Source: Streptomyces sp. CMB-StM0423 (GTDB lineage: Bacteria; Actinomycetota; Actinomycetes; Streptomycetales; Streptomycetaceae). From it: 64,000 bases of DNA. Positions 29,000-37,317 of the stretch are shown piece by piece. A model generated the notes under the pieces. It searched no databases. It had not been told where the DNA came from and worked only from the letters and a program-made list of their open reading frames with translations. The stretch's first letter is position 1. Each line of letters begins with the position of its first letter. Position numbers and translations under genes: made by a program. Location: NCBI RefSeq assembly GCF_002847285.1, contig NZ_CP025407.1, positions 3,226,501-3,290,500 of the forward strand, read 5' to 3'.

Positions 29000-30547
29000 T
29001 CACGGGGAACTCGGCGGCGTCCCGGCGCGCGCCCCCAGGGCCTGCACCTCCGCGTAGGAGAGGGTCGCGTGCGCCACCGGCAGGCCGTCGCGGACGGCAC
29101 TCGCGGTGGCCACGGCCGCCGCCAGGGCATCGCGGTAGAGCAGGGAGCCGAGGCTGACCCTGCGCACGCCCAGCGCGGCCAGTTCGGCGAGGGTGGGTCC
29201 GGTCGGTGCGTACAGGATGTTCAGCGGGACGTTGAGGGTCGCCGTCAGGGCGGCGATCCCGTCCGGTTCCGACAGCCCAGGCACGAACACCCCGTCCGCA
29301 CCGGCCTGTTCGTACACAGCGAGACGCGTCCCGGTCTCGTCCGTCCGGCAGCCGAGCCAGTGGGTGTCGGTGCGGGCGTTCACGAACAGCGCGGGCACGG
29401 CGCCCCTGACCGCGGCGATCTTCGCGGCATGCAGTTCCACGGGGGCGAGGGTGCCGTCCGGACGCCCGTCTTCGAGGTTGATCCCGGCGGCGCCCGCGTC
29501 GTACAGGCTGCGGGCCAGCTCGGCCACTTCCTCCGGGTCGTCGCTGAAACCCCCCTCGACGTCGACGGTGAACAGGAAGGAGCCCCGTCCGAGCCGGCGG
29601 GCCAGCGCCAGGGTCTCCGCGACAGTCGCCGCCGCCCCGTCCGGCAGCCCCGCCGCCGCGGCCACGCCGAGACTCGTGGTGCCGATCGCCTCGAAGCCCC
29701 GCGCCGCCAGCACGGCCGCGGAGGCGTGGTCCCACGCATTGGGCAGCAGCAGCGGGGCTGCCCGATCGTGGAGACGGGCGAAGGCGGTCCGCGGCCGCTG
29801 GAGCAGGCCGTCGGCCAGGGCAAGGGCGTGCGCCCGGCCGGGGCAGACCCGCGGCGGCGCACCGAAGGCGAGGGGCACGGGGTGCGCACGGTTGGCGGTC
29901 GCCAGGTCCAGGAGCACCACGTCGCCCTCGGCGATCTCCCGGCCGGCGACCCGGGTGGCGCGGGCGGCGACCCGGCGCATGGCCGCGACCGGCGGCACCT
30001 CCCGGAGCAGCCGGGCCAGCGGAACGTCGCCGCCGGCCGCGGCCTCCACCAGCGCAGCCGTCGCGGCGCATGCCTGCACCAGCAGCCCGATGCGGTTGGC
30101 GGCGGCCTCCAGAGCGGCTTCGTCCGCCGGCGGCAGCGCCATCTGCGCCACCAGCCACTCCACCGCCTCGTCCGCGTCCGCGTCGCCGCCTCCGAAGTAG
30201 GCCCCGGCCACTACGGTCACCGCCTCCGCGACCGCCCCGGGCTCCGGCATCCCCAGCGCCTCGGCGAGGGTACGCACCACCCGTACCCGGACCTCCCCCT
30301 CGGGCCCTGCCGGAACCGCCCGCCGCAGCGCGGCGGGCTCCAGTCGGGCCAGCTCGGCCTCCACCAGGGCCCGCCGCCGCCGGTGCGCCTCACCGGAGCT
30401 GAAGCGCGCCACGGTGCCGCGCAACCACGCCATGCCGGCTCCCGCCCGACCGCCGGCCGCGGCCGGCAGCTCGGGGACGAGCGCCGGATCGGCGAGCGCC
30501 GCCGCAATGTCGGCGTAGCGGTCGAACTCATGCGTCGTATGCGTCAT
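29000..30547 (-). CDS. Fusion: shortened cytochrome P450-like domain plus PEP mutase/isocitrate lyase domain
   Basis: The 515-residue protein has two parts. Residues 1-250 look like a compressed P450: a late I/K-helix-like segment, AGREIAEGDVVLLDLATANR, then the heme loop LAFGAPPRVCPGRAHALALA with the Cys ligand retained. The domain is only about 250 residues instead of 400. Residues 260-515 are a PEP mutase/isocitrate lyase barrel: LLLPNAWDHASAAVL, DVEGGFSDDPEEV, GINLEDG and FVNARTDTHWLG, which carry the usual Asp/Glu metal ligands. The lyase half looks functional; the P450 half may not be. The ATG at 30547 is preferred over an upstream in-frame codon at 30592. The gene is divergent from an ArsR-type gene. 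Confidence 0.75.
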   Translation of the reverse strand: MTHTTHEFDRYADIAAALADPALVPELPAAAGGRAGAGMAWLRGTVARFSSGEAHRRRRALVEAELARLEPAALRRAVPAGPEGEVRVRVVRTLAEALGMPEPGAVAEAVTVVAGAYFGGGDADADEAVEWLVAQMALPPADEAALEAAANRIGLLVQACAATAALVEAAAGGDVPLARLLREVPPVAAMRRVAARATRVAGREIAEGDVVLLDLATANRAHPVPLAFGAPPRVCPGRAHALALADGLLQRPRTAFARLHDRAAPLLLPNAWDHASAAVLAARGFEAIGTTSLGVAAAAGLPDGAAATVAETLALARRLGRGSFLFTVDVEGGFSDDPEEVAELARSLYDAGAAGINLEDGRPDGTLAPVELHAAKIAAVRGAVPALFVNARTDTHWLGCRTDETGTRLAVYEQAGADGVFVPGLSEPDGIAALTATLNVPLNILYAPTGPTLAELAALGVRRVSLGSLLYRDALAAAVATASAVRDGLPVAHATLSYAEVQALGARAGTPPSSP

Positions 30548-30570
30548 GGCCCCGACGCTAGGTCCGGAAC

Positions 30571-30590
30571 GGTTCGGCGATCCCCGAACC
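30571..30590. promoter_or_regulatory. Inverted repeat in divergent promoter
   Basis: GGTTCGG and CCGAACC form a 7-bp inverted repeat with a six-base spacer, centred in the 65-base gap between the fusion gene and the ArsR-type gene. It is a probable operator for that regulator. Confidence 0.5.
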
Positions 30591-30612
30591 ATCCCTGCGC
30601 CATCATGGCCTC

Positions 30613-31287
30613 ATGCCTCCACTCGCCGAGACCGCAGGACTCCTCGCCGACCGCACCCGGGCCGCCTTCTGCCAGGCGCTGCTCGACGGCCGCGCCTGGA
30701 CGGCGGGCGAACTCGCCCGGCACGCGGGGGTGCGGCCCTCGACCGCCAGTGCGCAGCTCTCGCGGCTCATCGCGGGCGGGCTGCTGGCCGAGGAACGCCA
30801 GGGCCGGCACCGCTACGTCCGGCTGGCCGGCCCGGAGGCGGCCGCCCTGATCGAAGCCGTCGCCCCGTACGCCCCGGACACCCCGCACCCGCGGAGCCTG
30901 CGCGAGTCGGTGCGGCTCAGCGCCGAGGGACGGGCCCGCACCTGCTACGACCATCTGGCGGGGCAACTGGGCGTGGCCCTGGCCGACGCCATGATCGCCC
31001 GGGGCCTGGTCGCCACCGACTCGGGGGTCGCGGTCACCGCGGACGGCCGGTCCTGGCTGGCAGACACCCTCGGCTACGAGCGGCCGCCGGGCTCCCGGCG
31101 GGCGCTCGTACGGGCGTGCCTGGACTGGACGGAGCGCCGGCCCCATCTCGCCGGAGCGCTGGGCGCGGCTCTGTGCGCCACCGCGCTGGATCAGGGGTGG
31201 GTGCGGCGGGTCGGGTCCGGGCGCGCGGTGAAGGTGACGCCGCGGGGGGCCGAGGCGTTCAGGAAACATCTGGGCGCCGAGGTATAG
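30613..31287 (+). CDS. ArsR-type winged-helix regulator with C-terminal domain
   Basis: The 224-residue protein begins MPPLAETAGLLADRTRAAFC and has the helix-turn-helix WTAGELARHAGVRPSTASAQ, LSRLIAGGLL and wing RQGRHRYVRLAG. The C-terminal half (RTCYDHLAGQLGVALADAMI) is a conserved extension seen in a subgroup of actinobacterial ArsR regulators and may bind a ligand. It is divergent from the P450/PEP-mutase fusion, which it probably controls. No metal-binding cysteines are arranged as in SmtB. Confidence 0.85.
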   Translation: MPPLAETAGLLADRTRAAFCQALLDGRAWTAGELARHAGVRPSTASAQLSRLIAGGLLAEERQGRHRYVRLAGPEAAALIEAVAPYAPDTPHPRSLRESVRLSAEGRARTCYDHLAGQLGVALADAMIARGLVATDSGVAVTADGRSWLADTLGYERPPGSRRALVRACLDWTERRPHLAGALGAALCATALDQGWVRRVGSGRAVKVTPRGAEAFRKHLGAEV

Positions 31288-31321
31288 CCGGCAGCACGCC
31301 GGCTGCTCACGCCACAGCTCC

Positions 31322-32917
31322 TCAATCCTCGGCCGCCACCGACGGCAGATACCGCGGCGCCCGCCACGCGTCCAGCCGCCCCTCCACCGCCGCACCCAGC
31401 GTCAGCAGCTCGCCGTCCTGCCGGTCGCCGGCCATCAGCAGCAGCCCGACGGGCAGTTCGCCGACGAACCCGGCCGGCACCGACAGCGACGGATACCCCG
31501 ACACCGCGGCCGGCGTGGACGACGGGATCACGTCGTCGTCGCCGCGCGCGCAGTCCGTGGTCCAGGCGGGCGGGTTGGTGGGCGCGGCGATGGCGTCGAG
31601 GCGGCCGGCGGCCATGGTCTCGTCGATGGAGCGCTTCGAGAGGTCGTTCAGCTCGGCGCGCATCGCCCGGTACGCCGGGTCGGTGGGCGGCGGCGCGGCG
31701 AGCGCCTCCTCGAACAGCTCCTGGCCGGCGAAGCAGGTCTGCTCCTCCGGGTGCGTACGGTTGAACTCGATCAGCCCGGCGAGGTCCGGCGGGCCCTCGC
31801 GGGTGGCGAGATAGGCGCCGATGTCCCGGTGGAACTCGGTCAGCAGCGCCGGGAACTCCAGCTCCCCGAGCCGGTCCTGATACGGCGGCGTCACCTCCAC
31901 GACCTCCGCGCCCGCGCGCCGCAGCTCCCCGGCGGTCCTGGTCATCAGCGCGTCCACCCCGGGGCCGAGCGCGGGCAGCCGCCACAGGCCGATGCGCTTG
32001 CCGCGCAGGGCGCCGGGGCGGGTGAGGGCCGCGTACGACGGGAGGGAGGCCCGTACCGACTCGTCCTCGGCGAGGGCCGCGAGGGTGAGCGCGGTGTCGG
32101 TGACGTTGCGGGCCATGGGCCCCGCGGTGTCCTGCTCGGCGGAGATGGGGACCACGCCGTCCCGGCTGACGACGCCGAGGCTCGGCTTGTGCCCGACCAC
32201 GCCGGTCATCCCGGCCGGGCAGACGATGGAGCCGTCGGTCTCGGTGCCGATGGCGACCTGGGAGAGGGAGGCGGCCAGGGCGGCGGCGGAGCCGGAGGAG
32301 GAGCCGCAGGGGTTGCGGTCGAGGACGTACGGGTTGCGGGTCTGCCCGCCGACGGCCGACCAGCCGGAGGTCGGCTTCGCGGCGCGGAAGTTGGCCCACT
32401 CGGAGAGGTTCGCCTTGCCGAGGATCACGGCGCCGGCGTCCCGGAGGCGGGTCACGAGCGCGGCGTCATCGGCGGGCGGCGGTCCTGCGAGGGCGAGGGA
32501 GCCGGCGGTCGTGGGCAGGTCGCGGGTGTCGATGTTGTCCTTGAGCAGGACGGGGATGCCGTCGAGGGGCCCGCGGGTCTGGCCGCGGCGGTGCCGCGCG
32601 TCGCTGGCGGCGGCCTGGCGGAGGGCGGTGGGGTCGGTGCGGAGAACGGAGTCGAGCTTGGGGTCGACGGCGTCGATGCGGCGGAGGTAGGCGCGGGTGA
32701 GGGCGGCGGAGGTGAGGGAGCCGCGGTGCATGCGGCGTTGCAGCTCGGGGATGGTGACGGTGTCGAGGTCGACCCCGAGGGCGGCGGGGGTGCTGGGTGG
32801 TGGGGCGGCTTCGGCGGCTTGGGCGGTGGCCGACGGGCCGGGCAGGCCGCCGGGCCCGGCGAGGAGGGTTCCGGCGGCGAGGACGGCGACGAGTGTGGCG
32901 GTGCTCCTGTTCCCCAT
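31322..32917 (-). CDS. Secreted amidase (amidase signature family)
   Basis: The 531-residue protein has a Sec signal peptide (MGNRSTATLVAVLAAGTLLA, ending near ATAQA). The amidase-signature catalytic triad is visible: Lys in GIPVLLKDNIDTRDLP, cis-Ser and nucleophile Ser in the NPCGSSSGSAAALAA region and TETDGSIVCPA. Length and layout fit secreted amidases acting on amides or peptides. The ATG is preferred over a GTG two codons upstream (32923). It is convergent with the ArsR-type gene, 34 bases between stops. The substrate is unknown. Confidence 0.9.
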   Translation of the reverse strand: MGNRSTATLVAVLAAGTLLAGPGGLPGPSATAQAAEAAPPPSTPAALGVDLDTVTIPELQRRMHRGSLTSAALTRAYLRRIDAVDPKLDSVLRTDPTALRQAAASDARHRRGQTRGPLDGIPVLLKDNIDTRDLPTTAGSLALAGPPPADDAALVTRLRDAGAVILGKANLSEWANFRAAKPTSGWSAVGGQTRNPYVLDRNPCGSSSGSAAALAASLSQVAIGTETDGSIVCPAGMTGVVGHKPSLGVVSRDGVVPISAEQDTAGPMARNVTDTALTLAALAEDESVRASLPSYAALTRPGALRGKRIGLWRLPALGPGVDALMTRTAGELRRAGAEVVEVTPPYQDRLGELEFPALLTEFHRDIGAYLATREGPPDLAGLIEFNRTHPEEQTCFAGQELFEEALAAPPPTDPAYRAMRAELNDLSKRSIDETMAAGRLDAIAAPTNPPAWTTDCARGDDDVIPSSTPAAVSGYPSLSVPAGFVGELPVGLLLMAGDRQDGELLTLGAAVEGRLDAWRAPRYLPSVAAED

Positions 32918-33207
32918 GGCCACAGCGCACTACAGCCCTGGGGGGAGCACAAGGGCGCCTGGCGGTATGGGCGGGGGGTGACGGGGGGCGGGTGCGTGGG
33001 TGAGGCGACGGGGGCGATCCCGTACGCGCGGAGGACGCACGGCAACGTTCCCGTAAGGACCGGCTGCGCGTACGCGAGGCGGTGCGCACCAGGGCGGCGC
33101 AGGCTCAACGGGCCGCGCGGGCGCGGCGATCCGGCGGCGCCTACGCGGCGGTCCCGTACGGCCCGCAGGACGCGGCCCGCCGGAATCGCCGACTCCGTCG
33201 GCTGGGC

Positions 33208-33873
33208 CTACTCCTTGGCCGCCACCGCCGCGACCGCGTCCAGCACGGAGGTGTCGCCCTCGACGAGTTCCAGTGTCAGGCCCACCGTCCGGGGCTCGTC
33301 CAGCAGCGCGACCAGCACCGCCGCCACGTCGTCGCGCGGGATCGCCGAACGGCCCGTCTTCGCGGCGAGGTTGACCAGGCCGGTACCGGCGTCGTTGCGC
33401 AGCATGCCGGGGCGCAGGATCGTCCAGTCCAGGCCGTCCCGGGCCTGCACGTACTCGTCGGCGGCGGTCTTCGCCCGCAGGTACGCGGAGAACACCGCGT
33501 CCCCGCCTGCGGGAGGCTCGCTGCCGGCGCCCATGGACGAGACGACGACGAAGCGCCGCACCCCGGCCGCCACTGCGGCGTCGGCGAAGAGCACGGCGGC
33601 ACCGCGGTCGACGGTGTCCTTGCGCGCCTCACCGCTGCCGGGTCCCGCACCGGCGGCGAACACCGCGGCGTCGGCGCCTTCGAGGAGCCGGGCGACCTCG
33701 TCGGCACCCGCGGACTCCAGGTCGCAGAGGAGGGGTTCGGCACCGGCGGCCCGCAGGTCGTCGGCGTGCTCCGGGCGGCGGATGATCCCCGCGACTTCGT
33801 CGCCCCGGGCGGCGAGCAACCGCTCAAGCCGCAGGGCGATCTGGCCGTGTCCTCCAGCGATGACGATGCGCAT
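33208..33873 (-). CDS. NAD(P)-binding NmrA/SDR-like oxidoreductase
   Basis: The 221-residue atypical short-chain dehydrogenase starts MRIVIAGGHGQIALRLERLL, giving a Rossmann GGHGQIA loop. VVVSSMGAG and AYLRAKTAADEYV follow, with the Ser but without the canonical YxxxK dyad, as in NAD(P)H-binding epimerase-like proteins. Upstream in-frame codons lack a ribosome site, so the ATG that opens the Rossmann strand is chosen. It stands alone between the amidase and an amidohydrolase. The role is unknown. Confidence 0.85.
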   Translation of the reverse strand: MRIVIAGGHGQIALRLERLLAARGDEVAGIIRRPEHADDLRAAGAEPLLCDLESAGADEVARLLEGADAAVFAAGAGPGSGEARKDTVDRGAAVLFADAAVAAGVRRFVVVSSMGAGSEPPAGGDAVFSAYLRAKTAADEYVQARDGLDWTILRPGMLRNDAGTGLVNLAAKTGRSAIPRDDVAAVLVALLDEPRTVGLTLELVEGDTSVLDAVAAVAAKE

Positions 33874-34087
33874 GGCTCCGACCGTAACGCCTGACCGCCC
33901 GAAACGCGCGCCGTGCGGCAGTCGGCGGACCGGTGACCCCCCGTCAACCGTCACCCGTCAGCCGTCACCCGCACTCCCGCCCAAGGGTATGCGCCTCCTC
34001 TGACAGCGACGGCCAGCCCGCGGCCGCCCGTCCCCTCCCCACAGCCGTCCCCGCGGCCGCCCGCCCCTCACCTGAAGAGCCGGCCCC

Positions 34088-35434
34088 TCAGCCCGCCGTA
34101 CGTCGCAGGCCCTGGCGGGGCAGGTCCAGGTCCGCGGCTCCGGAGTCGCAGTACTCCCGTACCGCGCTCGTACGGGCCACCACCCGCCCGCGATGGATCA
34201 CGATCCGGCTGTACCCCAGCGACAGGGCACCCGCGACCGAGTCGCCCCGTACCGCCAGCAGCTCCGCCGGAAAGCCCGCCTCCACCCGCACCTCCGGCAG
34301 CCCCAGCACCGCGCGCGCCTGCCCGGCCACCGTCGCGTACGCCGCCGCCGGATCGGCCTCGCCCGCCGAGGCGAGGAGGTACGCGGACTGCAGCGGATCC
34401 CCGCGCCCCACGGGGTTCGCCGCGTCGCGTACGGCACCGGTCCCCGCCGCGACGCGCACGCCGGCGGCGCGCAGCAGCCGCACGGGGGCGTACGCAAACG
34501 GCCGCGCGCCGCGAGCCGGACCGCCGCCGCCCACCCCCCGCACCGCACCGCAGTCCCCCTGCGGCAGACACACCACCGCCACCCCCGCACCCGCCAGCCG
34601 CTCGGCCACCCCCGCCGCCGTCTCGTACGGCACCCGCGCCAGCCCGCCGCACGGCCCGACAGCCACCCCGCACCGCAGCTCCCCCGCCACCGCCGCCACC
34701 CGGTCGAGCCGTGCGGGATCCGTACCGTCGCAGTGCAGATCGACCGCGCACCCGTGCTCCGCGGCCACCCGCAGCGCCACCTCCGCATAGCCCGCCGGGT
34801 CCGGGTCCAGGTCCGGGCAGCCGCCGACCGCCGTCGCGCCCATGGCGACGGCGTCGTGGAGCAGCGCCCGCCCCCCGGCCCCCGCGACACCGGTCAGCAC
34901 CGGGGCCGCGGCGACCACGGCGACGTCGGCGAGCCCCCGCAGCGCGGCCCTGGCGGCGAGCACGGCGCGGAGGCCGTCGAGCCCGGCGCCGCCGCCGATC
35001 CGTACATGTGTGCGCAAGGCGGTGGCGCCGTGCCCGAGTTGGAGGAGCGCGGCCTCGACGGCCCGCCGCTGCACACCGGCACCGCCAGCCCCCGTACCCC
35101 CGCCGACCCCCCGGGCACCCGCACCGGCACCAGCACCGGCATCCACACCGATACCGCCCACGCCCCCCACCCCCGTCAACGCCACGTCCAAGTGCGCATG
35201 CGCCTCCACCGGCGCCGGCAGCAGCACGTACCCCCCGAGATCCACCCGCGCCCCGCACCCGCCCGCCGGACCCGCCAGGCTCCCCGCCGCCCCCACCGCC
35301 AGGATCCGGCCGCCCCCGAGACGTACGTCCACCGTCCGGCCGTCCGCGAGCCGCGCGCCGCACAGCACAGGTGTTCCCTCACTCCCCTGTGCGGACCCGT
35401 GCCGGGGCTGCTGCGGGGGATGACTGGTGGGCAT
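34088..35434 (-). CDS. Cytosine deaminase-like amidohydrolase, probably inactive
   Basis: The 448-residue protein has the amidohydrolase start VLCGARLADGRTVDVRLGGG, the first metal motif EAHAHLD, a second His in DLHCDGTDP, and the C-terminal VVARTSAVREY. The next two ligand positions look lost: where relatives read SH or GHC there is VGPCGGLA, and where they read SDNxRD there is GTGAVRDAAN. It also has a Gly/Ala-rich insert after the first motif ([13 protein letters not shown]). It is therefore either a pseudoenzyme or a very diverged family member. The ATG at 35434 is the first codon, without a strong ribosome site. Confidence 0.75.
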   Translation of the reverse strand: MPTSHPPQQPRHGSAQGSEGTPVLCGARLADGRTVDVRLGGGRILAVGAAGSLAGPAGGCGARVDLGGYVLLPAPVEAHAHLDVALTGVGGVGGIGVDAGAGAGAGARGVGGGTGAGGAGVQRRAVEAALLQLGHGATALRTHVRIGGGAGLDGLRAVLAARAALRGLADVAVVAAAPVLTGVAGAGGRALLHDAVAMGATAVGGCPDLDPDPAGYAEVALRVAAEHGCAVDLHCDGTDPARLDRVAAVAGELRCGVAVGPCGGLARVPYETAAGVAERLAGAGVAVVCLPQGDCGAVRGVGGGGPARGARPFAYAPVRLLRAAGVRVAAGTGAVRDAANPVGRGDPLQSAYLLASAGEADPAAAYATVAGQARAVLGLPEVRVEAGFPAELLAVRGDSVAGALSLGYSRIVIHRGRVVARTSAVREYCDSGAADLDLPRQGLRRTAG

Positions 35435-35788
35435 GTGACTCCTGCGGGCAGGTCAGGGTAAACATCCACGGTGTGAGCAAAATCGCACAGCCATGATCAG
35501 AAGCCATCAGACTGAAGCAATCGGCGCAAACGAGCCTAGGCGGGGCGGACGCGCACGCCGTGGAGGAGGGAAAAGTCGTATCGGCGTGGCAACCGACCGG
35601 CCCCACGCACGTGCGCCGCAGGTCCCGCCCACCCGCGGCCCAGCTCCCGCCCACAGGCGCCGCAGGTCCCGCCCACCCGCGGCGCGGGTCCGCCCACAGG
35701 CGGTGATCGGCGCGTTCGAGCGGGCGCGATCAAGGGAGGGTTACTGATTTCACCTTCGGCCGCTCAGCGTGTAGTGTCTTCATCGCTC
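35435..35788. other. Intergenic region ahead of tRNA-Thr
   Basis: About 350 bases with no supported gene. It holds the amidohydrolase promoter near 35440-35520 (an AT-richer stretch), the short direct repeats at 35613-35700 and the tRNA promoter, of which TTCGGC/TAGTGT at about 35756 and 35772 could be part. Confidence 0.45.
35613..35700. repeat. 44-bp-period direct repeats
   Basis: The 27-base unit GCGCCGCAGGTCCCGCCCAC followed by CCGCGGC occurs at 35613-35639 and exactly again at 35657-35683. Each copy is followed by a CCCGCCCACAGG- or CCGCCCACAGG-type segment, giving two copies of a 44-base unit. No coding role is seen. Confidence 0.75.
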
Positions 35789-35861
35789 GCCCCAATAGCT
35801 CAGTCGGCAGAGCGTCTCCATGGTAAGGAGAAGGTCAACGGTTCGATTCCGTTTTGGGGCT
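35789..35861 (+). tRNA. tRNA-Thr (GGT)
   Basis: Acceptor GCCCCAA pairs with TTGGGGC, the D-arm is AGCTCAGTCGGCAGAGC, the anticodon GGT sits in CTCCATGGTAAGGAG, and the T-arm is AACGG-TTCGATT-CCGTT. CCA is not encoded. It is co-linear with tRNA-Met and rpmG, a common actinomycete arrangement. Confidence 0.95.
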
Positions 35862-35907
35862 CTGATGCGGTTCGCACCTCGCTATCCTGGGAGGCGCAGA
35901 GCATCGC

Positions 35908-35980
35908 AGCGGTGTAGCTCAGTCGGTAGAGCAAGCGGCTCATAATCGCTGTGTCACCGGTTCAAGTCCGGTCACCGCTA
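35908..35980 (+). tRNA. tRNA-Met (CAT), elongator type
   Basis: Acceptor AGCGGTG pairs with CACCGCT, the anticodon CAT sits in GGCTCATAATC, and the T-arm is ACCGG-TTCAAGT-CCGGT. The first acceptor pair is a proper A-T, so this is an elongator rather than an initiator tRNA. Confidence 0.93.
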
Positions 35981-35989
35981 CTCACCTCA

Positions 35990-36027
35990 AGTAGCCGATT
36001 GCAGGCTCGGACCTTCGATCGGCTACT
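35990..36027 (+). terminator. Hairpin after tRNA-Met
   Basis: AGTAGCCGAT and ATCGGCTACT form a perfect 10-bp stem followed by CTTTCT, between the tRNA and rpmG. Confidence 0.65.
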
Positions 36028-36071
36028 CTTTCTGCGTTGAAGAAGTTGTCCGTTCGTCAAGGAGCACTCAC

Positions 36072-36236
36072 GTGGCTGCCACAGACGTCCGCCCGAAGAT
36101 CACGCTGGCCTGCGTGGAGTGCAAGGAGCGGAACTACATCACCAAGAAGAACCGGCGCAACGACCCGGACCGTCTTGAGATGAAGAAGCACTGTCCTCGC
36201 TGCAACGCCCACACGGCGCACCGCGAGACTCGCTGA
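36072..36236 (+). CDS. rpmG: 50S ribosomal protein L33
   Basis: The 54-residue protein, from a GTG with AAGGAG seven bases upstream, reads [20 protein letters not shown] and [20 protein letters not shown], then [14 protein letters not shown]. Two CxxC pairs form the zinc ribbon, so this is the Cys-containing (C+) form. It belongs to the large ribosomal subunit. The position downstream of tRNA-Met and upstream of the MaoC pair is the standard actinobacterial order. A strong terminator follows. Confidence 0.97.
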   Translation: MAATDVRPKITLACVECKERNYITKKNRRNDPDRLEMKKHCPRCNAHTAHRETR

Positions 36237-36248
36237 ACGCAGGCCATC

Positions 36249-36280
36249 GAACCCCTCGTCCCACCCGGGACGAGGGGTTC
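36249..36280 (+). terminator. Terminator after rpmG
   Basis: GAACCCCTCGTCCC and GGGACGAGGGGTTC form a perfect 14-bp stem with an ACCC loop, 12 bases after the rpmG stop. Confidence 0.85.
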
Positions 36281-36343
36281 GCCGCGCTTCACTCCACACC
36301 CGGCGCCCGTCTCCCCACCCCCGCCCGCGCGACAGGAGGGTTC

Positions 36344-36796
36344 ATGCCGCTCGATCAGTCCTTCGTGGGCCGGAGTTATCCGCCCACCGCCCCCTACGAG
36401 GTGGGCCGGGAGAAGATCCGCGAGTTCGCGGAGGCGGTCGGCGACGCGAACCCCGTGTACACCGACCCGGACGCGGCGAAGGCCCTGGGCCACCCCGACG
36501 TGATCGCGCCGCCGACGTTCGTGTTCGCGATCGCGTTCCGGGCGGCGGGACAGGTGATCGAGGACCCGCAGTTGGGGCTGGACTACAGCCGCGTGGTGCA
36601 CGGTGACCAGAAGTTCGCGTACAGCCGTCCGGTACGGGCCGGGGACCGGCTCTCCGTGACGTCGACGATCGAGTCGATCAGGTCGATGGCCGGGAACGAC
36701 ATCATGGACGTGCGCGGCGAGGTCCGCGACGAGGCGGGCGAGCACGTGGTGACGACGATCATCAAGCTGGTGGCCCGCGCCGCCGAGGAGGGCTGA
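36344..36796 (+). CDS. MaoC-like dehydratase subunit, HadA-type
   Basis: The 150-residue hot-dog fold protein has SFVGRSYPPTAPYEVGREKI, FAEAVGDANPVYTDPDAAKA and PPTFVFAIAF. This is the FAS1-type dehydratase N-terminal domain found in the mycobacterial HadA/HadC subunits. The Asp-His hydratase dyad is not present in full, so it is expected to need the partner encoded next, seven bases downstream. AGGAGGG precedes the ATG. The order rpmG-hadA-hadB is conserved. It probably takes part in (3R)-hydroxyacyl dehydration in fatty acid synthesis. Confidence 0.88.
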   Translation: MPLDQSFVGRSYPPTAPYEVGREKIREFAEAVGDANPVYTDPDAAKALGHPDVIAPPTFVFAIAFRAAGQVIEDPQLGLDYSRVVHGDQKFAYSRPVRAGDRLSVTSTIESIRSMAGNDIMDVRGEVRDEAGEHVVTTIIKLVARAAEEG

Positions 36797-36802
36797 GGGC
36801 CG

Positions 36803-37237
36803 ATGGTGGCGAAGGTGGCGTACGACGCCGTCGAGGCCGGTACGGAGCTGCCGGCGCAGTCGTTCCCGGTGACCCGCGAGACGCTGGTGCGCTACGCGGG
36901 CGCGTCCGGGGACTTCAACCCGATCCACTGGAACGAGCGGTTCGCCAAGGAGGTCGGGCTGCCGGACGTGATCGCGCACGGCATGTTCACGATGGCCGAG
37001 GCGATCCGGGTGGTCACGGACTGGGTGGGCGACCCGGGCGCGGTGGTGGACTACGGCGTGCGGTTCACCAAGCCCGTGGTGGTGCCGGACGACGGCGTGG
37101 GCGCGGTGATCGAGGTGTCGGGCAAGGTCGCGCAGAAGCTGGACGACGAGGCGCGTACGGTCCGGGTGGATCTGACGGCGACGAGCGCCGGGCAGAAGGT
37201 GCTGGGGATGTCGCGGGCCGTGGTCAGGCTGGCGTAG
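36803..37237 (+). CDS. MaoC-like dehydratase subunit, HadB-type
   Basis: The 144-residue protein carries the hydratase-2 motif YAGASGDFNPIHWNERFAKE with catalytic Asp37 and His42, followed by GLPDVIAHGMFTM, so this is the catalytic partner of the preceding subunit. The two starts are close (six-base gap) and presumably co-translated. The HadAB dimer dehydrates 3-hydroxyacyl thioesters; whether it serves primary fatty acid synthesis or the PKS upstream cannot be decided. Confidence 0.9.
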   Translation: MVAKVAYDAVEAGTELPAQSFPVTRETLVRYAGASGDFNPIHWNERFAKEVGLPDVIAHGMFTMAEAIRVVTDWVGDPGAVVDYGVRFTKPVVVPDDGVGAVIEVSGKVAQKLDDEARTVRVDLTATSAGQKVLGMSRAVVRLA

Positions 37238-37286
37238 CGGACCCGGGGCGGGGCCCGTACGGGAGTGCGTGAGCCCTGAGGTTGAC

Positions 37287-37310
37287 AAGTTAGTGAGTAA
37301 CCAATAACTT
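37287..37310. promoter_or_regulatory. TetR operator candidate 1
   Basis: AAGTTA and TAACTT form an inverted repeat around AGTGAGTAACCA, eight bases before the TetR gene. The same AGTTA/AATAACT elements recur upstream of the exporter gene at 37929. Confidence 0.6.
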
Positions 37311-37317
37311 ACTTCCC

